From assembly GCA_023435825.1 (NCBI GenBank), contig JAEZMB010000264.1, positions 1 through 48,816 on the forward strand: a stretch of DNA of 48,816 bases, in the 5' to 3' direction. Positions within the stretch are counted from its first letter, which is position 1. Every line of letters begins with the position of its first letter. The notes under the pieces were generated by a model. That model ran no database searches and had not been told where the DNA came from. It saw only the letters and a program-made list of their open reading frames with translations. The position numbers and the translations under genes were made by a program. Shown here piece after piece: positions 31,951 to 41,240 of the stretch. The DNA is from Pseudomonadota bacterium. GTDB taxonomy: Bacteria; Desulfobacterota; Desulfovibrionia; Desulfovibrionales; Desulfovibrionaceae.

Positions 31951-34900
31951 CTAGGCGTCGATTGTCGCCGCATCTTCCTTTGCGTGGATTGTCTCAAAAA
32001 TGTTCTTGGAGAGTATGGGGCGCACGACGCCTTGAAATTGCGGGTCCGACATGTAGCGCGTGGCGATGCGGTCGTTATCGGCCATGCGCTCCAACATCAA
32101 TTCTTCAAGAAGGCGCATGATGCCCAGCTCGAACTTGTCCAAGGGGTTGGCCTGGGCGGTCTGGATGACGCGTTGATTCTTGCAGGCCTTTTCTTTGATC
32201 TGCTGGAAAAACAACACGTCTTCTTCGGTGAACTGCGTGCCGAATCGATCATTGACCGCCTGGATAATTTGCGACAGCGGCGCTTTTTCTTCCTTGGCCT
32301 TGCCTGTTCCAACGTCGGTGGGACTCTTCACGCCTGGGTCTTCGCCCTCTTTCAAATCAATACTGCCGGAATAGATGCGCTCCATTCGGTAATACCGAAG
32401 CGCCACTTCGTCACCGACCTTGATGACGATGCCGTCGCGCTCCAGGGGCAGATGCGGCAGCAACAGACGGCCGAAGCTGTAGAGCATTTCCAGGTCGGGA
32501 TCGGCGTAAGGGATGATCTGGCTTAAAAAGGCGTACAACTTCACATAGCCCGACAGCTTGTCCCGGAACTCGTTTCGTTTTTCCGGGTCTTCCTCGGCCT
32601 TGAAACGATCCACGGCCGGTTGCAGATGGCGTTCCATGTGGGCATGGTCGGACGGCGTCTGCCTGGCGAGCGGCTTGTAGAAAATCCGGGCGAAGGCCTC
32701 GACCTCGCTCCAATGATATATTTGGGTCAGGTCGAGTTCGTGCTTGAGCGTTTCCAATGCCGCCGGATCAGACGTTTCTTGCAGGCTTGTGGCATCGTAG
32801 TACGGCTTGAAGGCAAGCAGGATGGTGTCGGCGTCGTTGACGAAGTCGAGGACAAAGGGCGCATCCTTGCCGGGAATCTTGCGGTTAAGCCGAGACAGGG
32901 TCTGCACGGCCTGCACGTTGTCCAGACGCTTGTCCACGTACATGGTGTGGAGCAAGGGTTGATCGAAACCGGTCTGGTACTTGTTGGCGACCAGAAGAAT
33001 CTGGTAATCCGGCGAGGCGAATTTCTCCGGGAGCTGGGCTTCGCTGATGGGCTTGCCGGTCACGATGTCGGTGTTCATGCCCGGTTCGGTATATTCCTGG
33101 CCGGTGTCCGGGTCTTTGACCGTCCCGCTGAAAGCCACCATGGGGCGAATGTCGGTATAGCCGTGGGCTTCGATGTAGCGCTCAAAGGCCTGCATGTAGC
33201 GCACGGCATGAAGCCGCGAGGAGGTCACCACCATGGCCTTGGCCCGGCCGCCCAGGAGCCGGCTGACGTGGCGGCGGAAATGCTCCACCATGACTTCGGT
33301 TTTCTGCTCGATATTGTGCGGATGCAGGCTCATGAACTTGGCCAGGGCGCGGGCGGCCTTTTTCTTGGGCAGGTCGGGATCGTCCGCTATGGCCTTTATC
33401 AGACGAAAATAGGTCTTGTAGGTGGTGTAATGGGTCAGCACGTCGAGGATGAAGCCTTCCTCGATGGCCTGGCGCATACTGTAGATATGGAATGATTCCG
33501 GTTTGCCGCTTGGCCCCGGGCGGCCGAACAGCTCGATGGTCTTGCCTTTTGGGGTGGCGGTGAAGGCGAAGAAGCTCAAGTTTGGCTGGCGGCCGCGTGT
33601 TTGCATCACCTGATTGAGGCCGTCTTCCCAGTCGGCATCGTCGCCATCCGTATCGGCCACGGCCGCGCCAAGGATGCCCTTGAGTTCGCGGGCGGTCTCG
33701 CCGGTCTGGCTGGAGTGGGCTTCGTCCACGATGACCGCGTATTTCCGGGCGGCGATGGCTTTTTCCCATTCCTTGGCTTGGCGCTTTTCATCCTCGCTGG
33801 CGGCGTCGCGGCTCTCGGCTCCGGCGGCGTGGAGCAGGCCGCGCAGGACGAACGGAAACTTCTGGAGCGTGGTGACCACGATCTTCGTGCCGTCGATGAG
33901 CGCCGCCGCGAGCTGCCGGGAGTGCTGGTCGATGGCCTGAACCACGCCTTGGGCGTGCTCGATCTGATAAATGGCGTCTTGTAGTTGCTTGTCCAGAACG
34001 CGGCGGTCGGTGATGACGATGACGCAATCGAAAATCTTTTCGTCCGCCTCGTTGTGCAGGCTGGCCAGCCTGTGGGACAGCCAGGAAATGCTGTTGGTCT
34101 TGCCGCTGCCGGCGGAATGCTGGATCAGGTAGTTGCCGCCGGCCCCTTCCCTGCGCGCCGCGTCAATGACTTTGCCGACCGCGTCGAGTTGGTGATAGCG
34201 TGGAAAGATCAGCGTTTCCTTGGTGACCAGTTTCGTGCCGCCCCTGCCGTCGTCCACCTTCTCTTCCTTTTTTTGCAGGAACATATAGTGGCCGAGGATA
34301 TCCAGGAACACGTCCCTGGACAGGATTTCCTCGAAGAAGTAGCCGGTGCGATAGCCCGAGGGGTGCGGCGGATTGCCCGCGCCGCATTGAGGGTTGCCGG
34401 GGTTGTTGCCGCGATTAAACGGCAGAAAATGGGTGGCGTCCCGGCGCAGGCGGGTGGTCATGTGGACTTCATCGGGATCGGCGGCAAAGTGGACGAGCGC
34501 GCGGCTCTTGAACTGGAACAATGGGGCGCGGGGATCGCGGGTCTGCTGGTACTGTTTGACGGCGTGCCGCCAATTCTGGCGCGTGTTGGGATTTTTCAGC
34601 TCGCAGGTGGCCACGGGCAGGCCGTTTACGGCGAAAACGAGGTCCACCGTGTCGGCGCTGGCCGGATGGCAGGGGACTTGCCGGGTCAGGGTCAGGGAGT
34701 TTTGGGCGTAGAGGTCCAGCACGGCGGCATTGAGGCCGTGGGCGGGCTTGAAATAGGCCAGCCGGAAGAGCTTGCCGTAGAATTTGAAGCCATGGCGCAG
34801 CACATGGAGCGCGCCTTTGCGGTCGAGTTCCTTGGCCAGGGCGACGATGAGGAGCGTTTCGAGGTTCGCGCCGTGCAGCGACCGCATCTGCTCCCACAAG

Positions 34901-35058
34901 GCCGGCTGCGAGGCTTCGAGAAACGCCAGCACACGAGGCGGAAAAAGGGCCAGGTCCACGTCCCACTCGGCCAGGTCGCCGGCCTGCCAGCCGGCCTTGG
35001 CGCGCAGCATGGTTTCCACATAGGATTCGAAGGCTTTCTCGGTGGTCTGGCTGGACAT
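31951..35058 (-). CDS. hsdR: Type I restriction enzyme, endonuclease/translocase subunit
   Basis: 1035 residues. The N-terminal nuclease domain has D and ExK residues (VDLVFAVNG..., CELKNPNTRQNW). The translocase has Walker A 'HSAGSGKTNSISWL', DEAH box 'VIVDEAHSSQTG', 'FFAFTATPKGKT' and 'VANKYQTGFDQP...LSRLNR'. With HsdM and HsdS it cleaves DNA unmodified at the target sequence after ATP-driven translocation. The length and domain order are normal. It is the last gene of the operon, 18 bases after the DUF5655 gene. Confidence 0.95.
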   Translation of the reverse strand: MSSQTTEKAFESYVETMLRAKAGWQAGDLAEWDVDLALFPPRVLAFLEASQPALWEQMRSLHGANLETLLIVALAKELDRKGALHVLRHGFKFYGKLFRLAYFKPAHGLNAAVLDLYAQNSLTLTRQVPCHPASADTVDLVFAVNGLPVATCELKNPNTRQNWRHAVKQYQQTRDPRAPLFQFKSRALVHFAADPDEVHMTTRLRRDATHFLPFNRGNNPGNPQCGAGNPPHPSGYRTGYFFEEILSRDVFLDILGHYMFLQKKEEKVDDGRGGTKLVTKETLIFPRYHQLDAVGKVIDAARREGAGGNYLIQHSAGSGKTNSISWLSHRLASLHNEADEKIFDCVIVITDRRVLDKQLQDAIYQIEHAQGVVQAIDQHSRQLAAALIDGTKIVVTTLQKFPFVLRGLLHAAGAESRDAASEDEKRQAKEWEKAIAARKYAVIVDEAHSSQTGETARELKGILGAAVADTDGDDADWEDGLNQVMQTRGRQPNLSFFAFTATPKGKTIELFGRPGPSGKPESFHIYSMRQAIEEGFILDVLTHYTTYKTYFRLIKAIADDPDLPKKKAARALAKFMSLHPHNIEQKTEVMVEHFRRHVSRLLGGRAKAMVVTSSRLHAVRYMQAFERYIEAHGYTDIRPMVAFSGTVKDPDTGQEYTEPGMNTDIVTGKPISEAQLPEKFASPDYQILLVANKYQTGFDQPLLHTMYVDKRLDNVQAVQTLSRLNRKIPGKDAPFVLDFVNDADTILLAFKPYYDATSLQETSDPAALETLKHELDLTQIYHWSEVEAFARIFYKPLARQTPSDHAHMERHLQPAVDRFKAEEDPEKRNEFRDKLSGYVKLYAFLSQIIPYADPDLEMLYSFGRLLLPHLPLERDGIVIKVGDEVALRYYRMERIYSGSIDLKEGEDPGVKSPTDVGTGKAKEEKAPLSQIIQAVNDRFGTQFTEEDVLFFQQIKEKACKNQRVIQTAQANPLDKFELGIMRLLEELMLERMADNDRIATRYMSDPQFQGVVRPILSKNIFETIHAKEDAATIDA

Positions 35059-35076
35059 GGCTTCTCCCGGTCGGAC

Positions 35077-36006
35077 TTAGCTGGCTTGGTAGCTTTGCTC
35101 CAGAAACGGCTTGGCGCGCTCGAAGTCTTCCATCGTGTTGATGGTTATTTCCATGTCCCCGGTGCCCAGGTGGCCGACGTTGCGCACGTCACGGGTGAAG
35201 CCTTCGATGAGGTTTTCCGGCGTTGGGCGGCATTTCACGGCCACCACGATGCGCTTGGCCTGGACGCCGATTTCCACGCAGGCGAAGTTTTTGATGCGCT
35301 TGAACGCGATATAGTGCTTGAGGACTTTTTTCGTCACGTCGTCGCCAAGGGCCAGCAAGTAATCCTCAAGGGCATGATAGAGGTCTTTGACCTCGGGCTG
35401 GGCCTGCTCCAGATAGTCGGAAACGGTTTTTACGGCCGGCCGTTCGCTTTCCGCTGAAACACAGGCCGGAACTGGCGCGGGCAATGCGCCGCCGTTGACC
35501 GCCGTCACCGCGTTGACCATCTCCAGTATGAGAAACCCTTCCGGGTAGTGGCGATAGCGGATCAGCTCGATGTTGCGGTTGATCTGCGCCACGGCGTGTT
35601 CATCGTAGCGGGTGAAGTCGCCGGCTATGCACAGCAAGCGCGGGGAACCCCATTCGATGGCGTTGGCGGCGTCGCGGCCGTAACGTTCCAGCACCAGCAG
35701 CTTGAATTCCGCCTGATGGTCCATGAGCCAGTCGAGGTAGAAAAGCCCCTGGTTGATGACGTTCTCGTTGGTGGCGCGCTTGTATTCGATGATGACCGGG
35801 CAGCCGTTTTCGTCGATGCCCAGCGTGTCGATGCGGCCCTTGTGCTTGCTGCCGGTGGAATATTCCGAGGCCAGGAAGCGCACGCCGAGCAGCGCGTCCA
35901 GGTTGCGTTCCATCAGCGTTTGCAGCGACTTTTCCAGGGCCAGGGATTGGCCGTGGAGTTCGGCCACGCCGTCGGGAGAGAGGCGAAAAAGCTTGATGTC
36001 GCTCAT
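35077..36006 (-). CDS. NucS-like/DUF5655 protein inside the type I RM operon
   Basis: 309 residues. The N-terminal part (about 20-140) resembles a PD-(D/E)xK nuclease of the NucS/DUF91 kind: 'GRIDTLGIDENGCPVIIEYKR' supplies the D...ExK residues (split here for length). The C-terminal part (about 205-309) resembles DUF5655, with 'YLEQAQPEVKDLYHALEDYL' and 'FACVEIGVQAKRIVVAVKC'. It overlaps hsdS by 4 bases and precedes hsdR, so it is expressed with the restriction system. It may be an accessory nuclease or a regulator; no activity is established here. Confidence 0.7.
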   Translation of the reverse strand: MSDIKLFRLSPDGVAELHGQSLALEKSLQTLMERNLDALLGVRFLASEYSTGSKHKGRIDTLGIDENGCPVIIEYKRATNENVINQGLFYLDWLMDHQAEFKLLVLERYGRDAANAIEWGSPRLLCIAGDFTRYDEHAVAQINRNIELIRYRHYPEGFLILEMVNAVTAVNGGALPAPVPACVSAESERPAVKTVSDYLEQAQPEVKDLYHALEDYLLALGDDVTKKVLKHYIAFKRIKNFACVEIGVQAKRIVVAVKCRPTPENLIEGFTRDVRNVGHLGTGDMEITINTMEDFERAKPFLEQSYQAS

Positions 36007-37376
36007 TGCACGGCCTCCCGGACGTCGATTTGCCCGGTCACGGCGGCGGTGATGAGGGCGGCGCGGTATTCCTGCAAGCGGTCGATGGCGGTTTCGACCT
36101 TGGCCACGAGGGCGTCAATGGCGGCGGTCTCGCGGTCGAGGAATTTGATGATGACATCTTGCTCTTCAACTGGTGGCACGCACATTATCAATCCTGAAAT
36201 GACTGCCGTATTTACCCCGGATAGAATAGCACCACGTTTATTCATATCCACCTGCGCTTCTGTGAAGCTGGAATTATTCAGTACATTTTGCAAATACTTA
36301 TTCAATATCACAGATTCATCAACCCTTATCCTAATTGTATCCGAGTCAATTATTCCAATTTCGTGATTGGCTGGGAAAATTTTAGAATGACCAAGGCTCC
36401 CTTTTCGCGTTATCAATACATCACCTGGCTTTACTTCGTAATTATGGATTAGATAACAAACACTCTCTGGAATCCAACGAAAACCAATCCCAAAATCTCC
36501 AGAAATAATATTTTCTTGACCGTAGAGTTTTATACCCGTTTGAGAATCCACAACCTCCGTCAGCATTCCTCCAAATGGACCGATCTGAATACTATCAACT
36601 ATATTCTTTATTCGCTTTACTTCCCAATGCTCCGGCACTTCTCCCAACCATTCCACGCCGCTGTCCTTCATCTTCGGATGTGGATCGAGTCCGGCAGCCT
36701 TGGCGGCTTCCGGTGGCAGACCGCGTGTGACGGTGCGGGTTATGAGCGCGGCGCGCTTTTCCTTGAGCTTGTCGATCAGCTCACGCTTTTTGGCGATGAG
36801 GGTGTCGAGCTTGGACGTTTGGGCGTCCAGGAAGGCGGCGATGGTGCGTTGCTCAAAAAAAGTGGGCACAGTCAGAAGCAATTCGCTATACTTCTCTGCG
36901 CTTACATTCTGAATAGTTGCTTGTATAATCGCCATCGATATCCACTGCCAATAATTTACCGATGATGTGAAGTAGCGTACAAACTTTGGGAACATTACTT
37001 TATTATCAAACCGTGCCCTAATCAGATAACCAGCATAGGCGCACATACCCCAACTGTCTTTGTATAAAAATGATTTCCCAGCAGTGGCACCGCTTCTGGC
37101 AAATAACATATCTCCATCACGTAAAATATAGGGAATTGCCATGTCCCTCGGCAGCGATCGAAAAGTATCATCCCGAAGTGAATCATTTTCATCAATGTCT
37201 GTAATTCTCACATAACGCGGAAGTTCAGGATCGTCGTTCTCTGCCGCTTCATTTGCTCCATACTTCAAGGGATCAGAGAGAAGAAGCTTCAGCCGTCTTA
37301 CCTCCCAATGCTCCGGCACCTCCCCCAACCACTCCACGCCGCTGTCCTTATGCTTCGGGTACGCCGGGTACTTCAT
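36003..37376 (-). CDS. hsdS: Type I restriction-modification specificity subunit
   Basis: 457 residues with two target-recognition domains, each introduced by 'KDSGVEWLGEVPEHWEVRR'-like sequence (near 10-28 and 238-256) and followed by central and C-terminal helical spacers (LDAQTSKLDTLIAKKRELI; FLDRETAAIDALVAKVETA). The two recognition domains are noticeably AT-rich in DNA (about 36150-36600 and 36850-37270), unlike the rest of the window, which suggests that they were acquired by recombination. The bipartite DNA target cannot be predicted. Confidence 0.93.
   Translation of the reverse strand: MKYPAYPKHKDSGVEWLGEVPEHWEVRRLKLLLSDPLKYGANEAAENDDPELPRYVRITDIDENDSLRDDTFRSLPRDMAIPYILRDGDMLFARSGATAGKSFLYKDSWGMCAYAGYLIRARFDNKVMFPKFVRYFTSSVNYWQWISMAIIQATIQNVSAEKYSELLLTVPTFFEQRTIAAFLDAQTSKLDTLIAKKRELIDKLKEKRAALITRTVTRGLPPEAAKAAGLDPHPKMKDSGVEWLGEVPEHWEVKRIKNIVDSIQIGPFGGMLTEVVDSQTGIKLYGQENIISGDFGIGFRWIPESVCYLIHNYEVKPGDVLITRKGSLGHSKIFPANHEIGIIDSDTIRIRVDESVILNKYLQNVLNNSSFTEAQVDMNKRGAILSGVNTAVISGLIMCVPPVEEQDVIIKFLDRETAAIDALVAKVETAIDRLQEYRAALITAAVTGQIDVREAVQ
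36622..36677. repeat. Direct repeat in hsdS, copy near the middle
   Basis: About 56 bases nearly identical to 37303-37358, encoding the conserved segment before each target-recognition domain. Confidence 0.8.
37303..37358. repeat. Direct repeat in hsdS, copy near the N-terminus
   Basis: The partner of 36622-36677; only a few substitutions differ. Recombination between the two could exchange or delete a recognition domain. Confidence 0.8.
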
Positions 37377-38422
37377 GACGCATCCCCTCCCTTCTTCCCT
37401 CGGCGAGGACGCACTTTGCCCGCCTTCTCCAGCGCCTTGGCGGCAGCCTCGAAATCCCGATCCACCGGCGTCACGTCGTCTGCGTGGGCTAGGCGAAACT
37501 TCTCATATTCGCCCCGCGCCTTGTCCAAGGCCTGGGCATGGCTCACCTTGCCGGCGTGCTCCAGCACTTCCCGGCCGCTCAAGCGCAAGAAATCATCCAG
37601 CTTGGCTATCCAGTCCCGCATGTACATGGGCGTCCGGCTGAGCGCTTGCAGTTCCGCGAATTCCAGATAGGCCATGACGATCCGGTTGAGCGCTTCGAGT
37701 TCGTCCGGGAGCAGGTAGTTCTTGGCCACTTCCGCGTCGTGCTGGCGCGGCTTGGCCCCGGCAAACGCGGTCAGCCCCATGTTGGGGGCGGCGGCATCGG
37801 CGCGAAGGCTGATGACCTCGGCGGCGGTGTGGGCGTGGGCGGCGTAGTGCATCTTGTTTTGCACGGTGGCGAAAAAACGCTTGGAGGCCTCGACGGAAGG
37901 ATCATAGTCGATGCTGGTGGCGTAGATATCCAGCACCTTGCGCCAGAATACCCGCTCGCTGGACCGGATGTCCCGGATGCGGGCCAGCAGTTCGTCGAAA
38001 TAGGTTGCCCCGGCGGGTTCCTTCAACCGCTCGTCGTCCAGGGCAAACCCCTTGGCCAGATAATCCCGCAACCGCTGGGTGGCCCATTGGCGAAACTGCG
38101 TGCCCCGATGGGAGCGGACCCGGTAGCCGACGGACAGGATGGCGTCGAGGTTGTAAAACTTCGTTTTGTAACGTTTTCCGTCGGTTGCAGTTATTAAGGA
38201 TTCCTTAACAACTGCCTCGGGGGCAAGTTCGCCGTCCGCAAAGATATTGCGCAGATGCGTGTTCACATTGGCCACGGTCGTCTGGAACAGCTCGGCCATC
38301 TGCCGCTGGGAAAGCCAGACCGTGCCGGCTTCGAAGCGGACCTGGATGCGGGCGCGGCCGTCCTCGGTCTGGTAGAGCAGAAATTCGCCGCCAGCCGGCG
38401 CGGGGAGCAGGTCAGCGGTCAC
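37373..38422 (-). CDS. RhuM-family protein in the type I RM operon
   Basis: 349 residues of the Virulence_RhuM family: 'WLSQRQMAELFQTTVANVNTHLRNIF' (first 20 residues of it decide the call), 'YNLDAILSVGYRVRSHRGTQFRQWAT' and a C-terminal 'MYMRDWIAKLDDFLRLSGREVL'. The N-terminus resembles a phage-antirepressor-like (KilA/BRO) DNA-binding fold. RhuM genes are frequently found between hsd genes, but their role is not settled. It overlaps both hsdM and hsdS by 4 bases, so it is expressed as part of the operon. Confidence 0.85.
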   Translation of the reverse strand: MTADLLPAPAGGEFLLYQTEDGRARIQVRFEAGTVWLSQRQMAELFQTTVANVNTHLRNIFADGELAPEAVVKESLITATDGKRYKTKFYNLDAILSVGYRVRSHRGTQFRQWATQRLRDYLAKGFALDDERLKEPAGATYFDELLARIRDIRSSERVFWRKVLDIYATSIDYDPSVEASKRFFATVQNKMHYAAHAHTAAEVISLRADAAAPNMGLTAFAGAKPRQHDAEVAKNYLLPDELEALNRIVMAYLEFAELQALSRTPMYMRDWIAKLDDFLRLSGREVLEHAGKVSHAQALDKARGEYEKFRLAHADDVTPVDRDFEAAAKALEKAGKVRPRRGKKGGDAS

Positions 38423-40524
38423 GCCGTCACCTCCCGCAGCATGGCCACGATATCCGCTTCCAGGGCCTTGATGTCGGCCTCGATGGCTTCCAGCGGGCGC
38501 GGCGGCTCGTAGCGGTAGAAATGCCGGTTGAGCGGAATCTCGTAGCCGATCTTGGTCTTGGCGTGGTCGATCCAGGCGTCCGGCACATGGGGCAGCACTT
38601 CGCGGCGGAAATAGTCCTCGATGTCCTGCCTAAGCGGCACGCACTCGGTGTCGCGAAGGCTGCTGTCCGGCTCGGGATTGCCCTTGGCGTCGCGGCAGAC
38701 GGCGGCGGTTTCGTCGCGCTCGGACAAGGCGGCCAGGATCGCCTTGCGCTCGGGACCGGCGAGGCCAACGCCCTGGGCGCGGTCGTATTTCTTGAGCGCA
38801 GCCAGAAACGCTTCCCGATCCATAAAAAGCTTTTGCTTGTTGGCGTCGCCAAACGCCCGCAGCATGGCCCGGATGGCTTCCTGACGCTTCTTGCCGGCCT
38901 CGATCTCCTGCAACCGGACAGCATCGCTTTTCTTGGTGCTGACGGCCAGATTGCGAAAGGCGGTTTCCTCGTCCAGCCGCGCGATGCGCTCCGGGCTGGC
39001 CTGGAAATTGAGGCGCAAGGGCCGCTCCACCGTGATCTTGCGAAAGCCGAAATCCTCGTTGTCGAACACCTTGCCGACAACGAAGGTCTTGGCCTCGCCG
39101 TTGGTCCCTAAAACGCGCGTGTCGCCGTCCAGAAAGTCGCCGTGGATGCGTGCGATGTCGCCGATCTGGTCCGCTTCGCCCTCGTCGGCGTCGCCGATCT
39201 TGTTGCGCTTGTTGCCCAGGCTCTTTTTCATCTTCACGAAAAAGCGCCGGGCGTCGATGAGCTGCACTTTCCCCTTGCGCGCCGCTTCCTTGCGGTTGGT
39301 CAGAATCCAGATGTAGGTGGCGATGCCGGTATTGTAGAAAAGCTGGTCCGGCAGGGCGACAATGGCTTCCAGCCAGTCGTTTTCAATGATCCACTGGCGA
39401 ATGCTGCTCTCGCCGCTGCCCGCGTCGCCGGTAAAAAGCGGCGACCCGTTGAAGACGATGCCGATGCGGCTGCCGCCGTCGGCCGGGGCGCGCATCTTGG
39501 ACAACATGTGCTGGAGAAACAGCAGCGACCCGTCGTTGATGCGCGGCGTGCCGGCTCCGAAACGTCCGTCATGGCCCAGGCTGTCCCGCTCGGCCTCGAT
39601 GAATTTGGCCTGCTGCTTCCACTCTACGCCAAAAGGAGGATTGGCCAGCATGTAATCGAAGGTGATCTTGCGGCCCTCGGCGTCGCGGTCAAAGGCATCC
39701 TCGGTGAAACTGTTGCCCAGCTTGATGTTGTCGGCGTCGTCGCCCTTAATGAGCATATCCGCCTTGCACACGGCCCAGGCCTCGTCGTTCCAGTCCTGGC
39801 CGAACAGGTGCGGATCGGCTTCGGCATTGAGCGCGCGGATGTAGCGTTCGGCCACGGACAACATGCCGCCGGTGCCGCAGGCCGGATCGAAGATGGTCTT
39901 CACCACATGGCTGCGGCCCAGGTCTTGTTCCGGCGAAAGGAGCAGATTGACCATGAGCTTGATGACCTCGCGTGGGGTAAAATGCTCCCCGGCCTCCTCG
40001 TTGGCCTGTTCCGCGCCGATCCTGATAAGCTCTTCGAAAACATAGCCCATTTGCAGATTGTCCACCTTGTCCGGGGACAAATCCAGTTGTTCGTGGCAAA
40101 AGGCCTTGATGACCGCGAAAAGAAGATTCTTTTCGGCCATCTTGGCAATTTGCTGGTCAATGGCGAACTTCTCCATGATGGCCCGGACGTTGGGCGAGAA
40201 GGCGGCGATGTAGCCGGCAAGGTTCTGGCCCAGTTGATTCGGGTCATCCAAAAGCCTGGGGAAATCGAGCTTCGAGGTGTTGTAGAACTGGTGCCCGGTG
40301 ACCTTCTGGAGCAGGCTGCGGACGATGGTTTCCGGCTTGCCTTCAAGCGTCTGGTGCTGCTTGAGCACTTCCGCCTTGGTCGGGGCCAGCAGGCAGTCAA
40401 AGCGGCGAAGGACGGTGAGCGGCAAAATCACCTTGCGGTACTCGTTGCGCTTGTACGGGCCGCGCAGCAGATTGCAGATGCTCCAAATAAAGCTGACAAG
40501 CTGGGCATGGGTCTCGGAGGTCAT
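38419..40524 (-). CDS. hsdM: Type I restriction-modification DNA methyltransferase subunit
   Basis: 701 residues. N-terminal HsdM helical domain (FIWSICNLLRGPYKRNEYRK, 'LTVLRRFDCLLAPTK'), SAM-binding motif 'FDPACGTGGML', catalytic 'ANPPFGVEW' (N6-adenine type), and a long C-terminal part. It methylates the target adenines with HsdS and is the first gene of the operon. The C-terminal region beyond about residue 520 is larger than in the smallest HsdM proteins but normal for this subtype. Confidence 0.95.
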   Translation of the reverse strand: MTSETHAQLVSFIWSICNLLRGPYKRNEYRKVILPLTVLRRFDCLLAPTKAEVLKQHQTLEGKPETIVRSLLQKVTGHQFYNTSKLDFPRLLDDPNQLGQNLAGYIAAFSPNVRAIMEKFAIDQQIAKMAEKNLLFAVIKAFCHEQLDLSPDKVDNLQMGYVFEELIRIGAEQANEEAGEHFTPREVIKLMVNLLLSPEQDLGRSHVVKTIFDPACGTGGMLSVAERYIRALNAEADPHLFGQDWNDEAWAVCKADMLIKGDDADNIKLGNSFTEDAFDRDAEGRKITFDYMLANPPFGVEWKQQAKFIEAERDSLGHDGRFGAGTPRINDGSLLFLQHMLSKMRAPADGGSRIGIVFNGSPLFTGDAGSGESSIRQWIIENDWLEAIVALPDQLFYNTGIATYIWILTNRKEAARKGKVQLIDARRFFVKMKKSLGNKRNKIGDADEGEADQIGDIARIHGDFLDGDTRVLGTNGEAKTFVVGKVFDNEDFGFRKITVERPLRLNFQASPERIARLDEETAFRNLAVSTKKSDAVRLQEIEAGKKRQEAIRAMLRAFGDANKQKLFMDREAFLAALKKYDRAQGVGLAGPERKAILAALSERDETAAVCRDAKGNPEPDSSLRDTECVPLRQDIEDYFRREVLPHVPDAWIDHAKTKIGYEIPLNRHFYRYEPPRPLEAIEADIKALEADIVAMLREVTA

Positions 40525-40729
40525 GAGTCTTCCTTATTCAAAGCCGTGCCGGGGGAAGCGTCAAAGCCAGACCGTCAGCGATACGCCGAGCGGCGGACGA
40601 AGTCCCCAGCGGACGTCAGGTCCTATGGTCGCGTGGTTTTAGGCGGGAACAGAGCCGAATAGCAAGACCGATAATCAATCTCTTTGCTGGGGTCGGAACC
40701 GGGGATGGACAACATTTCCGACCAACGCA

Positions 40730-40762
40730 AAAGGGGTTGGACCTCATCGGTCCAACCCCTTT
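40730..40762 (-). terminator. Terminator after tRNA-Arg(CCT)
   Basis: AAAGGGGTTGGA and TCCAACCCCTTT form perfect 12-base arms, loop CCTCATCGG, starting 10 bases past the tRNA 3' end. The closing A/T ends allow termination in either direction. Confidence 0.8.
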
Positions 40763-40771
40763 CCAAAATCT

Positions 40772-40848
40772 TGGTGCTCCCGGCGCGAATCGAACGCACG
40801 GCCTATCGCTTAGGAGGCGATCGCTCTATCCTACTGAGCTACGGGAGC
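40772..40848 (-). tRNA. tRNA-Arg (anticodon CCT)
   Basis: A 77-nt cloverleaf on the minus strand: acceptor GCTCCCG/CGGGAGC, D arm GCTC...GAGC, anticodon loop CTCCTAA (CCT, reads AGG), T arm GTGCG TTCGATT CGCGC, discriminator A and encoded CCA. The hsd operon begins 248 bases beyond its 3' end. Confidence 0.96.
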
Positions 40849-41240
40849 CGCTCGACATATGAAACGATATTCATTCTTCCTTCAGCTTGCCTGGAAACCA
40901 CGCCCAGGGCCGAAGGCCATCTTGCTCATTTCACTGACTTTCTCAAGATGACAGAAATGCCACGCCGAAACTTTTGCCGGCAATTCAGCCAATTGACGCG
41001 CGACGAACAAACTTTACTATTTGCCTCGCGAACGCTTGTCAAGAAAGGCTCGGCAAACCACACGGCCGGCCGCTGCCCGCCGCTCCCGGGAAAAGGCGCG
41101 CAAGGCCGGCCGCGGTTTACTTCGGAAGAAACTGGCGTATACAGGGGCAAATCCCCTACGCGCCGCAAGAAAGCTCAACGGCAAAAGCCACGGACGTCCG
41201 TCATCCCCCGGCGGCGCGCCCAGCAACACAGGAGTTCCCC
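40849..41240. other. Gap between tRNA-Arg(CCT) and htrA
   Basis: About 390 bases with no supported gene. It holds the tRNA promoter (minus strand) and the htrA promoter and leader (plus strand). Confidence 0.5.
40993..41020 (+). promoter_or_regulatory. Possible sigma-70 promoter of htrA
   Basis: TTGACG, 16-base spacer, TACTAT; about 220 bases before the htrA ATG. A closer promoter is possible. I see no classical RpoE or RpoH site. Confidence 0.4.
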
